Source: Providencia rettgeri
GTDB lineage: Bacteria > Pseudomonadota > Gammaproteobacteria > Enterobacterales > Enterobacteriaceae
Direction: 5' to 3'
Assembly: GCF_013702265.1 (NCBI RefSeq)
Contig: NZ_CP059348.1
Coordinates: 1,922,001 to 1,986,000, forward strand
Length of the DNA stretch: 64,000 nt
A program made the position numbers and the translations under genes. Below, piece by piece: positions 1 to 9,700 of the stretch. Under the pieces are notes generated by a model. That model was not told the origin of the DNA. It was given only the letters and a program-made list of their open reading frames with translations, and made no database searches. Within the stretch, counting starts at the first letter, position 1. Each line of letters starts with the position of its first letter.

Positions 1-2
1 CG

Positions 3-335
3 GTTGATCCATACTCCGAATTTATTTTTGATGAATTGGATGTAGCTGAACATAGTATTATTGTTCGCAAAATTTTCGACACATTAAAAGCGGCGCTGAT
101 GGAAGAGAAAAAAATGGAGATGGCATTAAAAGTCTGTGAGACATTGCTGATCCTCGATCCTGAAGACCCTTATGAAATTCGCGACCGAGGGCTTATCCTC
201 GCGCACTTGGATTGTAACCATGTGGCGCTGAGTGACCTTAACTATTTTGTTGAGCACTGCCCAGAAGACCCCGTGTCGGAAATGATTAAGATCCAAATTT
301 ATTCGCTGGATAACCTTCCAGTTGTACTGCATTGA
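3..335 (+). CDS. sirB1: SirB1-family transglutaminase-like/TPR protein, 3' part only
   Basis: The reading frame is open from the window edge, so only the last 110 residues are present. They match the C-terminal part of SirB1 (YchA): a helical TPR-like region followed by the characteristic segment LDPEDPYEIRDRGL and the ending near FVEHCPEDPVSEM. The family is a transglutaminase-like fold with TPR repeats whose role is not established. kdsA follows 43 bp downstream on the same strand, as in E. coli where sirB1 and kdsA are neighbours. An internal ATG at 36 opens the longest complete frame, but codons upstream of it (positions 3-35) read in frame as plausible SirB1 sequence, so that ATG is not the start. 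Confidence 0.9.
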   Translation, partial: VDPYSEFIFDELDVAEHSIIVRKIFDTLKAALMEEKKMEMALKVCETLLILDPEDPYEIRDRGLILAHLDCNHVALSDLNYFVEHCPEDPVSEMIKIQIYSLDNLPVVLH

Positions 336-339
336 TTAA

Positions 340-1233
<894 letters not shown>

Positions 1234-1245
1234 TCATCGTTTCAA

Positions 1246-2148
1246 ATGCAATTAAATGATGTCGTTTCCATGTTCGGCGCTGATCTCCAGCGCCGATATG
1301 GTGAAAAAATCCATAAAGTCACCTTACATGGTGGCTTTAGCTGCCCAAACCGTGATGGTACGTTGGGGCGAGGTGGCTGCACATTTTGTAATGTGTCATC
1401 CTTCAGTGATGAGAAACAGTCCGAACAACCCATCACCCTTCAAATCCAGCAACAAGTCTCTCGAATTTCCCGCGCAAATCGCTATTTAGCGTATTTTCAA
1501 GCTTATACCAGTACTTACGACGAAGTACATCGTTTAAAACAGTTGTATGAAGAAGCGCTACAACAGGCGGATATGGTTGGCTTATGCGTAGGAACTCGCC
1601 CTGACTGTGTGCCTGAAGCGGTGTTATCGTTACTGTCGGATTATCGCCAACAAGGCTATGAAATTTGGTTAGAACTTGGCTTACAAACTGCTCACGACAA
1701 AACATTACACCGTATTAATCGCGGTCATGATTTTGCTGCTTATCAAGCGACCACCCAAAAAGCCCGAGCACTGGGGCTCAAGGTTTGTACTCATTTAATT
1801 TGCGGTCTGCCAAATGAAAATGCTGTCATGAATATGCAGACGTTAGAGGCGGTTTTGGCGTGTGGCACAGATGGCATAAAACTGCATCCGTTGCATATCG
1901 TTGAGGGTAGTAATATGGCAAAAAGCTGGCGAGCAGGTCGCTTAGAAACCCTATCTCTAGATGAATATACCGCAACCGCAGGGGAGATGATCCGCCATAC
2001 GCCAACGGATATTCTGTACCATCGTATCAGTGCTAGTGCGAGAAAACCGACATTATTAGCGCCACAATGGTGTGAAAATCGTTGGGTAGGTATGAACAGT
2101 TTGTACCAATATTTGCTTGCTAATGGTGGGCAAGGCTCTGCGTTATAG
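1246..2148 (+). CDS. yhcC: YhcC-type radical SAM protein (TIGR01212 family)
   Basis: This 300-residue protein is close to E. coli YhcC throughout. The cluster-binding cysteines sit at about residues 33, 45 and 48 in CPNRDGTLGRGGCTFC. The first spacing is longer than the canonical CX3CX2C, as is usual for this subfamily. Later signatures are GLCVGTRPDC, ELGLQTAHDKTL and IRHTPTDILYHRISASARKP. The biochemical substrate of the family is not known to me, so only radical SAM chemistry on an unknown substrate can be proposed. It starts 12 bp after kdsA, which suggests cotranscription. In E. coli yhcC lies elsewhere, beside gltB, so its position next to kdsA is lineage-specific. Confidence 0.9.
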   Translation: MQLNDVVSMFGADLQRRYGEKIHKVTLHGGFSCPNRDGTLGRGGCTFCNVSSFSDEKQSEQPITLQIQQQVSRISRANRYLAYFQAYTSTYDEVHRLKQLYEEALQQADMVGLCVGTRPDCVPEAVLSLLSDYRQQGYEIWLELGLQTAHDKTLHRINRGHDFAAYQATTQKARALGLKVCTHLICGLPNENAVMNMQTLEAVLACGTDGIKLHPLHIVEGSNMAKSWRAGRLETLSLDEYTATAGEMIRHTPTDILYHRISASARKPTLLAPQWCENRWVGMNSLYQYLLANGGQGSAL

Positions 2149-2219
2149 CGTCTCAAGAACCGTTTTAAAAGCATCGTTTATCATCTGTATTAACGTTTAT
2201 AAATAATAATAAGGCACCT

Positions 2220-2972
2220 ATGTACCCAATCCTCTCTGCTATTAAAAATACCAGCCGCCAATTTTGCTTAGGCGCGGTGGGCTTAATGTTCTCACTACAT
2301 GCAATGGCGCAATACGATATTACGCCTGAAGATAAGAAAATATTTGAACAGACCAAAACGGCGGCTCAAAACAATGACGCTAAAGCGCAATATGAATTAG
2401 CTGGAATGTATTTGGCGGGAATTGGTGTATTACAAAACCAAAATAATGCCAAGTTATGGGCAGAGAAATCAGCACAAGCAGGTAATGCAGATGCGTATTC
2501 ATTATTGGCGGATATTACGTTAATTAGTGGAGACAGAACGTTTACTGAGGAATTTGTCAAAGCCCGTGAATATGCCACTAAAGCCGTTGCTGGTGGGAGT
2601 ATTCGAGGGAAAATAAGCTTAGCTGAAACGTTGATTACTCCTGAGTCAGGTGACGTTGATTACCCGCGCGCCATTACGCTACTTGAGGAGGTCAGTGCGT
2701 TAAATGACAAAGATTATTTTAATGCGCCTTTATGGTTAGGCATCATTTATTATGATGGTAATGGGGTGCCGCAAGATGAGAAAAAAGCCTTGGAATGGTT
2801 TGCAAAAGCTGATGCATTAACCTTCGCTGGTTTTGCAGAAGGTATGGCTTCATTTCAATTTAATGATGGTAACAATGGTGCCGTCAGAGATGATGAGCAG
2901 AAAGCGACAAAACTCCGTGCGATGGCTTGTGAATTAGGTAAAACCGAAGGTAACGAAATGTACTGCTACTGA
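2220..2972 (+). CDS. secreted Sel1-repeat protein
   Basis: This is a 250-residue protein with an N-terminal signal peptide of about 30 residues ending near HAMAQ. At least two clear Sel1/TPR-like repeats follow: AKAQYELAGMYLAGIGV with NAKLWAEKSAQAGN, and LWLGIIYYDGNGVPQDEKKA with LEWFAKA. More degenerate units lie between them. Sel1 repeats are helical scaffolds for protein-protein contacts, and a periplasmic location is inferred from the signal peptide. There is no catalytic motif. The start follows AAGGCACCT. A strong terminator lies directly after the stop, so it closes the kdsA-side transcription block. The exact partner or function cannot be read from the sequence. Confidence 0.8.
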   Translation: MYPILSAIKNTSRQFCLGAVGLMFSLHAMAQYDITPEDKKIFEQTKTAAQNNDAKAQYELAGMYLAGIGVLQNQNNAKLWAEKSAQAGNADAYSLLADITLISGDRTFTEEFVKAREYATKAVAGGSIRGKISLAETLITPESGDVDYPRAITLLEEVSALNDKDYFNAPLWLGIIYYDGNGVPQDEKKALEWFAKADALTFAGFAEGMASFQFNDGNNGAVRDDEQKATKLRAMACELGKTEGNEMYCY

Positions 2973-2996
2973 TTTTTAGCATACAGAATTGAATAG

Positions 2997-3036
2997 AAAA
3001 TGCCGCTCTTGTTCAGCAAGTGCGGCATTTTTATTG
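2997..3036 (+). terminator. intrinsic terminator after the Sel1-repeat gene
   Basis: An inverted repeat AAAATGCCGC (2997-3006) pairs with GCGGCATTTT (3022-3031) and is followed by T-rich DNA. It lies between two convergent genes and has A/T tracts on both sides, so it may serve dauA on the other strand as well. Confidence 0.85.
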
Positions 3037-3067
3037 TCAGCGTTAAGCTAATAATACGGTAACGCTG

Positions 3068-4783
3068 TTATGACTTAAGCTGCTTTTTATTTTCCTGAAT
3101 CTGATGAACTTCTTCTAATGCACTTTTCAGTGAATTTTGGAAGCTGAGCACGCCATCAATCGGACGAACATTGGCACGCGCTAATGTTTTCAGTGGTTGG
3201 AATGGAATATCACACACAATAATGTGGGTGTCTTTACGAACGATATCAATAAATTTATGGAAGGCTTCCAGCCCCCCTGCATCAAATACCGGTACTGCAT
3301 CCCACTGCATCACAATCGTTTCATAACCGTGACTTTTTACCCGCAGCTCATCAAAAATACGCTCTGCGGCGGCAAAGAACAGGGGGCCATTCACTCGCAC
3401 AACCAGTAGGCTTTTATCTTCTTGAGTCTCTGGTAGTTGGGTTACTCGTGTCATATTGGCAATTCGGCGCATAAACAGCAGTGATGCGATAACAATCCCG
3501 ACAGTGATAGCAATAACCATGTCGAATAGGACAGTCAGTGACATACACAGCAGTAAAACAATAATGTCGTCTTTTGGTGCACGGCGGATCAACGTAAACA
3601 CTTTGCCAGCGGCACTCATATTCCAAGCCACAATCAGCAGGAGTGAGGACATAGCAGCGAGCGGTAAATAGGAGAGCAATGGCGCTAAAATAAGCAGGGT
3701 CAGCAACACTAAAATAGAATGCACAATGGCAGAAATAGGGGATGTTGCACCTGCACGGACGTTTGCAGCCGAACGGGCAATCGCCGCGGTTGCGGTGATC
3801 CCACCAAAGAATGGAGCGGCAATATTCCCTAGCCCTTGGCCAATAAGCTCACTATTGGAATGATGCTTTTTCCCCGTCATGTTGTCGAGCACGACGGCAC
3901 ACAATAGGGATTCGATTGCACCAAGAACAGCCATCGACAAAGCGGCAGGCATTAATGCGGTGATCATCGACCAACTGATGGGCGCACTACCCGGTAACTC
4001 CCAAGGCAACATAAACTGCGGCAGAATAGGTGGAATACCGTTACCTTGAGTTCCATCCGGTAGTAAATAGCTAAATTTAGAACCGATAGTTTCCACCTGA
4101 ATATCAAACAGGGTTAGTACCCACATAATTAGGGTACCGACAATAATTGCAGGCAAATGTCCCGGTAGGCGAACTTTGAGTTTAGGCCAGAAAATCAGCA
4201 CCAATAAAGTTGCAAGCCCAATCAAGGTGTCACTGTATTGCAAGGTTGGAAATGCCTTAGTCAATGCAATTACTTTATCGACATAGTTTTCAGGGACATG
4301 CTCCATATGCAGACCAAAAAAATCTTTGATTTGCATGGTCGCTATCGTAATCGCAATCCCCGATGTGAAACCAAGCGTGACGGACACAGGAATATATTCG
4401 ATAAACTTACCGAAGCGAGCAAAACCCATTGCCAGCAAGATAATCCCTGACATTAATGTCGCGACTAATAAGCCACTAAGCCCGTATTGTTGAGATACGG
4501 GGTATAAGATAACCACAAAGGCGGCAGTTGGCCCAGAAACGCTGTAACGGGAACCACCCGAAATTGCAATGACAATCCCCGCAATGGCTGCGGTGTAAAG
4601 ACCATATTGAGGTGGAACACCACTGGCTATAGCGAGTGCCATAGCCAGTGGAATTGCAATAATCCCAACGGTAATACCCGCAATTAAATCCTTCATAAAG
4701 CGGGCTGCGGTGTATTTCTCTTTCCAACAGGAATCAATCAATGCGCTAAAAGGGCGCAATCTATTAATATTTTTTGTACTCAT
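3068..4783 (-). CDS. dauA: SulP-family C4-dicarboxylate transporter DauA (YchM)
   Basis: This 571-residue inner-membrane protein has the SulP layout: about a dozen hydrophobic segments, then a C-terminal STAS domain (roughly the last 110 residues, with the [18 protein letters not shown] core). Conserved SulP stretches include [26 protein letters not shown] and [19 protein letters not shown]. It is highly similar to E. coli DauA, which takes up succinate and other C4 dicarboxylates at acidic pH. A longer frame starts at 4855, but the ATG at 4783 is preferred because AGGG lies 6 bp upstream and the protein then lines up with DauA ([20 protein letters not shown]). The gene stands alone, convergent with the Sel1-repeat gene. 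Confidence 0.93.
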   Translation of the reverse strand: MSTKNINRLRPFSALIDSCWKEKYTAARFMKDLIAGITVGIIAIPLAMALAIASGVPPQYGLYTAAIAGIVIAISGGSRYSVSGPTAAFVVILYPVSQQYGLSGLLVATLMSGIILLAMGFARFGKFIEYIPVSVTLGFTSGIAITIATMQIKDFFGLHMEHVPENYVDKVIALTKAFPTLQYSDTLIGLATLLVLIFWPKLKVRLPGHLPAIIVGTLIMWVLTLFDIQVETIGSKFSYLLPDGTQGNGIPPILPQFMLPWELPGSAPISWSMITALMPAALSMAVLGAIESLLCAVVLDNMTGKKHHSNSELIGQGLGNIAAPFFGGITATAAIARSAANVRAGATSPISAIVHSILVLLTLLILAPLLSYLPLAAMSSLLLIVAWNMSAAGKVFTLIRRAPKDDIIVLLLCMSLTVLFDMVIAITVGIVIASLLFMRRIANMTRVTQLPETQEDKSLLVVRVNGPLFFAAAERIFDELRVKSHGYETIVMQWDAVPVFDAGGLEAFHKFIDIVRKDTHIIVCDIPFQPLKTLARANVRPIDGVLSFQNSLKSALEEVHQIQENKKQLKS

Positions 4784-5063
4784 TAAAACCCTACCAAAAT
4801 AACAGGGTGAAAAATAAACGAAATGAAGATATGAGGATACGCCTAACTGAATCAAAAAAATGTGTTATTTATCAATGAAACTACAATTATCATAACGTTT
4901 TCAGTATCAAAAGTAAAAAAGCGTTATTTACTCCGTTAAATATCATTAAACGTATTTAAAATAATTATTAACTATCGATTTGCTATTTTAAACGGCGATT
5001 TAAAAGGTGTGATAATTAATTAATAGTAAATTTACCGCTTATTTAAATATCACCCAAAACGAA

Positions 5064-5477
5064 CTAAAAAATAAGCGAAAATAATAACCATCCCCACAAG
5101 AGAACCACGCAATAACTGGCACGCTGAAATAATTTACGAGTGCCTTCCCAGCGACTTTCCATACTTCGGTTTTCCCTATTTTGATTCCCTGAGGATTGAG
5201 GAAATAGGAACCCGAGTGCGTTATCAAAGGATTGAGTATCTCCCTGTCGATAAATCAGCGCAAAGAAATGGTGGTCTAGCCATAGGCGGAAAATAAAGTA
5301 TTGGCTAGCCAAAAACAGCCCGACACTCACTGCGAGGCTAAAGTGTGATATCGAATCATGAAGCAGTAAAGCGAATTGCCCCAATAACGCGAGGATGGCA
5401 CCTACGGCAAAATAGCGCCAACTGGCAGTGAATACTACAATCACATCTCCTTGGTTTTTATCCATCAGTGAACTCAT
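5064..5477 (-). CDS. small multi-spanning membrane protein linked to ynbD
   Basis: I do not recognise this 137-residue protein. It has about three hydrophobic segments (near residues 20-40, 48-66 and 118-137) around a polar loop rich in Q, N, R and S. No catalytic motif is seen. Its start overlaps the end of the ynbD-like gene by 4 bp, a typical translational-coupling arrangement, so it is very likely made together with that phosphatase. E. coli ynbABCD has no counterpart that I recall. An accessory or anchoring role for the YnbD-like enzyme is a guess based only on coupling. Confidence 0.75.
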   Translation of the reverse strand: MSSLMDKNQGDVIVVFTASWRYFAVGAILALLGQFALLLHDSISHFSLAVSVGLFLASQYFIFRLWLDHHFFALIYRQGDTQSFDNALGFLFPQSSGNQNRENRSMESRWEGTRKLFQRASYCVVLLWGWLLFSLIF

Positions 5478-6814
5478 TGGTGTGTTCTCCGTACATGAAA
5501 TTGCTGATACCAGTGATGTAACTGCTCAACAGTCGCTGAATTTAAAATCACCTGAGGGCGAACGTGTTCCACATGGGCGATTGCCTCATCGATATTTCTC
5601 GCCATATTTTGATGCACCATCCAAGCTACCACTACCGTCGCACTACGAGAATAACCTAACTTGCAATGAACATACACCGAACCACTTTGGGCGAGTCTGT
5701 CCATAGTTGTAACAGCTTTCTCAATATCCTCGGGGCTTAGAGGTAACAAATCAATTTGCGGCTGACTACAATAATTTTTACCTTGGCTGTAATTATTGCG
5801 AGGCCACTCGCAAGTCATATCGAGAACAGCTTGAGTTTGCAGTGGATATAACGGGCGTCCTCCCAAAACAATTTTTTCGTTCACAATACTGGGTTGCTGG
5901 CAGCGCTTGGCGTAGTAATGATAGGTACCCCAAGCGATCAGGCGATAAGGAAGTAAAACTAATGTGGCAGAAGGAGAAACCTGTCCAGAGGCTGTTTTCT
6001 GGAATACAGAAGCACCAGCACCTAAATAGCCTAGTGTGACGAAAGTTAAGGCGATTGCAGGCCATAGGAGCCACCATGCTGCACCTTGCACGAGAAAGGC
6101 GAGAACATAGCAGGCGATAGCGCCAAGGCCATAGTTTTTCGCTATTTTCAGGCTACGAGGGCTACCGGTATAGCGCCATTGCCAGCGAGTGTTAATGGGT
6201 AACAAGTAACTGATAATGACACCAACGGCGAAGCCGGTGATCACATCGATAAAGTGATGCTGCCATGTGGTAAGAACGGAGATCAAAATAAGGATTGACC
6301 AACTGTGTAGCACCCAGCGCCATTGGGTTGGAGTATGAGCCCTGAAACGTAGCCACAATAACCACAGTAAAATAATATGCAGAGAGGGGGCTTGGTTATA
6401 GGGTAAGTCAAACAGCTCTAGGCTATCGAACATCCAGCCGAATGCCCCATTGGTTTCAGGGCGCGGAAAGCTGAATTTAAGTGGAAAAAGTAAAAAACCA
6501 GCACAGGCGATCAGCGAGGCGGTAACTAAGCGCAAACCATGGATGTACTGTTCACGGGGGGTGACACAGATAAACAAGGAAAGTCCATAGAACAGGTCGA
6601 TGCTCCAATAGGGAATGATGGTCCACGGCAAAAATGGAATGCGTGTTTCCCATCCGTATACATAAGAAGGCACATTGGGCAGTGTCGCGGTGTAATTATT
6701 GACTTGCCCATAGGTTAAAAAGAAAAAAGGGGCTAAGAATAGCAACCAAACTAACCCATAGAGCCAAATCTGGCGTCGTGATGTCGGGCGCGTATCTTGG
6801 GCTAAATGGAGCAT
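5474..6814 (-). CDS. ynbD: YnbD-like membrane PAP2 / dual-specificity phosphatase fusion
   Basis: This is a 446-residue two-domain protein. The N-terminal two-thirds has several membrane segments and PAP2-type motifs: PSLH, and HHFIDVITGF for the downstream His/Asp box. The C-terminal domain is a cysteine phosphatase with the P-loop HCKLGYSRSA (Cys about 384, Arg about 390), fitting the CX5R signature. E. coli YnbD has the same design. Such enzymes could remove phosphate from lipid phosphates such as phosphatidylglycerol phosphate or phosphatidate, but the substrate is not shown here. It lies downstream of ynbC, separated by 171 bp with an intrinsic terminator, and overlaps the small membrane protein gene by 4 bp. 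The start is preceded by AGGAACC. Confidence 0.85.
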   Translation of the reverse strand: MLHLAQDTRPTSRRQIWLYGLVWLLFLAPFFFLTYGQVNNYTATLPNVPSYVYGWETRIPFLPWTIIPYWSIDLFYGLSLFICVTPREQYIHGLRLVTASLIACAGFLLFPLKFSFPRPETNGAFGWMFDSLELFDLPYNQAPSLHIILLWLLWLRFRAHTPTQWRWVLHSWSILILISVLTTWQHHFIDVITGFAVGVIISYLLPINTRWQWRYTGSPRSLKIAKNYGLGAIACYVLAFLVQGAAWWLLWPAIALTFVTLGYLGAGASVFQKTASGQVSPSATLVLLPYRLIAWGTYHYYAKRCQQPSIVNEKIVLGGRPLYPLQTQAVLDMTCEWPRNNYSQGKNYCSQPQIDLLPLSPEDIEKAVTTMDRLAQSGSVYVHCKLGYSRSATVVVAWMVHQNMARNIDEAIAHVEHVRPQVILNSATVEQLHHWYQQFHVRRTHQ

Positions 6815-6924
6815 GGGTTCGGTTCCTATTCTTAATTAATCGCATCTTGATGTACTGATAAAGGTACATCAATAAGTCATCTGCAAGCCAAGTGAGTTAT
6901 TCGCGGGCTAAATGAGTGCTGAGC

Positions 6925-6966
6925 AGATAAAAATACAGGTTATTGGTGATGATACCAATAACCTGT
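6925..6966 (-). terminator. perfect 13-bp hairpin between ynbC and ynbD
   Basis: ACAGGTTATTGGT (6935-6947) and ACCAATAACCTGT (6954-6966) form a perfect stem with a 6-nt loop. On the minus strand it is followed by ATTTTTAT, which makes it a likely terminator after ynbC. It implies that ynbD and the small membrane gene are expressed by readthrough or from their own promoter in 6815-6930. Confidence 0.8.
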
Positions 6967-6985
6967 TAGTTAAAAAGAAAAGTAA

Positions 6986-8752
6986 TTAACGGCGCCTTGC
7001 AAGGGAAACGCTAAAAATGCCCCAGTTATCGATGGACTGCGTGATTTTTTCGAAGCCAGCTTCTTCGACTAAAGCATCCATTTCGCCTTGGCTACGGCAG
7101 CGCATTACCCACGCTTGTCCACCTTGGTGACTTGGCAGTACTCGGGCAATCATTTCAACCTGTGGGTGCCATGGTTGGCAGGTGTAGACGAGTAAACCAC
7201 CGGATGGAATGGCACGAGAAAGCCCATCAAGGGAAGCGCGGATCAGGTCATTGCTTGGGAAAAGCTCATATAGACCGCTGACGATTCCCAACGTTGGCAC
7301 TGGAGAAACTGCCGCGAGGTCGTCGGCATCAAATGCGTTACCTTCTTCAAAGCGAACTTTGTCTTCTAAGTAACGTTCTTTGATATGTAAACGGCCTTGT
7401 TCAACGTTAATTGGGCTGTAGTCACGAAGTAGAACGGAATCGACTTTTCCGTAGTCATTAATGGCATCAAAAATGTAGCGACCTTGGCCCGCGGCAATAT
7501 CCATAATACGAACGGGTTTTCCGGTATTAGTCAGTTCACGAATAGCTTGGCGAATAATGTTTTCAATGTTGACTTTGCGCTGGCGGATCCCTTGCCAGCC
7601 AATACTGTTGAGGTACTGCCTATCGATAATGCGACCAAACAGACCGGAACCTTGCGCCTCGTTGCGATAGACATAGTCGAGAGTTGAGCCGGAATCAAAG
7701 CCTTTGTCGTAGCCAATACGCACGCCTTCAGATGCTTTACCCAACGTGCTCATGGACTTGCTCATGATTTGATAAGCAAGGTTTTTCGGGCAGTATTGTG
7801 GCAGCGGTACACTCAATGAGCGGAATGCATCGGCACTGGTGCTCCAGGTATCTTCGAATTGATAATCATGTTGATACAGTGGAAGTGCAAATAATTTATC
7901 AACAAACTGGCGAATCATCTCGATAGGAATATGGCGCTCTTTTTCACCTAATATGTCGTGATAAAAACCGGGAAGAATGTGCTTCTCTTTAATTGGGGTA
8001 TTTAGGCGGTCATAAAACTGATGCTGTGGTTTATGGTGAACCACATGGTCACTACCAGAAATAAACAACTGGGTTGGCAAAGTGATGGCAGCGGCATCCG
8101 CGACCACCCGGTCTGCGGTGGTATACAGTTCAAGAAGAATGTTCACGGCAATTGGACGGGTGATCAGCGGGTCATTGTTAAACGAGTGGATACGCTGCTC
8201 ATCGTGGGTTAAAAACTTGGCTTTTACATAAGAATTCACGTAGAACAAACCGCGAATTTTTTGCATTAACCCTAAGCCTGTACGGGCAAATGGGACGTAC
8301 AGTTTGACCTTAAATGCGGGGGAGGCTAGCACCATACCACGGATTTTAGGTGCATAGTCATGCACCCATGTAGAGACCAAGACTGCCCCAACACTTTGAC
8401 CAATAACAATAATATTTTCGAGTGGGATCTGATATTGCTCTGATACGTAATGGACAAATTCATCCACATCACGGATGGACGTGCCTAGAGATGGGCTGTA
8501 GCCACGGGGGCCTTCATTTCGGCCGTGTCCACGAGCATCCCATGCAAACATAGCAAAATCAGGGAGATTCAACTCATCCACTAAATGCGCAACACGACCA
8601 GAGTGCTCATGACCACGGTGAAACAAAATAATGGCTTTATCGGTGATTTGTTCAGTTGGCCAATAACGATAAAACAAATTGGTATGATCACTGGTGGTAA
8701 ATTGAGATTCGACAACGGGACGTTGAGTCGAATAGTCAGTTTGAGCGTTCAT
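6986..8752 (-). CDS. ynbC: YnbC-like alpha/beta hydrolase fused to a methyltransferase-like domain
   Basis: This is a 588-residue fusion. Residues about 15-310 form an alpha/beta hydrolase of the monoacylglycerol-lipase/lysophospholipase kind: the nucleophile elbow is GQSVGA (Ser 120), and WDARGHGRNEGPRG is typical of the family. Residues about 330-588 hold a class I methyltransferase-like domain with the SAM-binding signature MDIAAGQGRY. E. coli YnbC has the same composition and length. Lipid ester hydrolysis is inferred; the role of the second domain is unknown. The gene starts 9 bp after ynbA, so ynbA-ynbC is almost certainly one transcript. A strong terminator follows. Confidence 0.87.
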   Translation of the reverse strand: MNAQTDYSTQRPVVESQFTTSDHTNLFYRYWPTEQITDKAIILFHRGHEHSGRVAHLVDELNLPDFAMFAWDARGHGRNEGPRGYSPSLGTSIRDVDEFVHYVSEQYQIPLENIIVIGQSVGAVLVSTWVHDYAPKIRGMVLASPAFKVKLYVPFARTGLGLMQKIRGLFYVNSYVKAKFLTHDEQRIHSFNNDPLITRPIAVNILLELYTTADRVVADAAAITLPTQLFISGSDHVVHHKPQHQFYDRLNTPIKEKHILPGFYHDILGEKERHIPIEMIRQFVDKLFALPLYQHDYQFEDTWSTSADAFRSLSVPLPQYCPKNLAYQIMSKSMSTLGKASEGVRIGYDKGFDSGSTLDYVYRNEAQGSGLFGRIIDRQYLNSIGWQGIRQRKVNIENIIRQAIRELTNTGKPVRIMDIAAGQGRYIFDAINDYGKVDSVLLRDYSPINVEQGRLHIKERYLEDKVRFEEGNAFDADDLAAVSPVPTLGIVSGLYELFPSNDLIRASLDGLSRAIPSGGLLVYTCQPWHPQVEMIARVLPSHQGGQAWVMRCRSQGEMDALVEEAGFEKITQSIDNWGIFSVSLARRR

Positions 8753-8761
8753 AATTCTTCC

Positions 8762-9385
8762 TTAATTATTTTCCGGTACTGCACTTAATTCAGTCAGTGC
8801 GCGGCGAATACGATTATAGCAGGTATAGAACAACAGCAAGGCAAGGATGACAAACAGGATATTGATCCAACTTGTGGTCATCAGTTGCGGAAAAATACAG
8901 ACAAACAACCCGAGCGCGCCAAAAACAAAAGCACGATCACTTTTGCCTACGGGGCCATCATAACGACGAGATGCGCCAATCGCTTGAGCAATGACGCCGA
9001 TAAATTCAGTCAAAACACTGAGGAATAGGATCAGTAAAATCCACCAAAATGCGTGCGGGAAAATCAGCACGAAAGGTAGGTATAAGGCAACATCAGAAAT
9101 GACGTCGCCTAACTCATTTAGCATTGCGCCAAGGTGACTTTTTTGGTTATGTTCACGTGCCAGCATGCCATCAATAGCATTGAGCGCCATACGAATGAAA
9201 AGGATAAACGGCAGCAGGATAAACAAATAAGGGCTAGGGAAAATGGCTAATAGAGCGCCAACGATAATGGACAACCCTAATGCTGCGAGGGTGACTTGGT
9301 TGGCTGTAATTCCCGCCTCAAAGAGCTGACGAACGATAGGGCGTAACAGATTCTGAAACTTCGGCTTCAGATCATAAATGGTCAT
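8762..9385 (-). CDS. ynbA: YnbA-like CDP-alcohol phosphatidyltransferase
   Basis: This is a 207-residue integral membrane enzyme of the CDP-alcohol phosphatidyltransferase family. The family's metal-binding motif D(G)x2AR...Gx3Dx3D is seen as AIDGMLAREHNQKSHLGAM followed by LGDVISD, so the catalytic aspartates are present. About six hydrophobic helices follow the usual pattern. It would transfer a phosphatidyl group from CDP-diacylglycerol to an alcohol that cannot be named from sequence. It opens the ynb cluster (AAGGA ribosome binding site), with ynbC 9 bp downstream. The CdsA-like ynbB that sits between these genes in E. coli is absent here. Confidence 0.87.
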   Translation of the reverse strand: MTIYDLKPKFQNLLRPIVRQLFEAGITANQVTLAALGLSIIVGALLAIFPSPYLFILLPFILFIRMALNAIDGMLAREHNQKSHLGAMLNELGDVISDVALYLPFVLIFPHAFWWILLILFLSVLTEFIGVIAQAIGASRRYDGPVGKSDRAFVFGALGLFVCIFPQLMTTSWINILFVILALLLFYTCYNRIRRALTELSAVPENN

Positions 9386-9476
9386 TCACTCATCCTTAAT
9401 ATATACCGCATAGCGTGCAGTTTAGTGCTATATCAATACGCGATTATGTTTTAGCTGCAATAAGAGCTGTCCTAAG

Positions 9477-9572
9477 TTCATGATTGCAACAATTTATCGT
9501 TACAACTATTTATCATGATAGCAATTCATCCTGATAGCAATTCATCGTGAAAGCGATTCATCGTGACAACAA
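9477..9572. repeat. six tandem degenerate 16-bp repeats upstream of ynbA
   Basis: Six head-to-tail 16-bp units occupy 9477-9492, 9493-9508, 9509-9524, 9525-9540, 9541-9556 and 9557-9572. Their consensus is near TTCATCGTGATAGCAA. Each unit begins TTCAT or TTTAT, and the phase is kept exactly with no insertion. The array lies 92-187 bp upstream of the ynbA start, in a 315-bp gap between ynbA and the AraC-type gene that otherwise holds only the terminator at 9662-9692. The spacing is about one and a half helical turns per unit. Confidence 0.8.
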
Positions 9573-9654
9573 AAAGAGGCTCAACGGTTTCTTTCTAAAA
9601 GAACAACTGAGAATTTAGAGGGAATGGATGGAAAAAAGTTCGCGTGTTTCAAAA

Positions 9655-9692
9655 AAGAAAAGACGCACATTTTTTAAAGAAAATGCGCGTTT
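9655..9692 (-). terminator. intrinsic terminator after the PAS-AraC regulator
   Basis: ACGCACATTTT pairs with AAAATGCGCGT (one G-T mismatch) between about 9663 and 9691. On the minus strand the stem is followed by CTTTTCTTTTTTG. It closes the regulator gene. Confidence 0.75.
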
Positions 9693-9700
9693 TATGAGGG

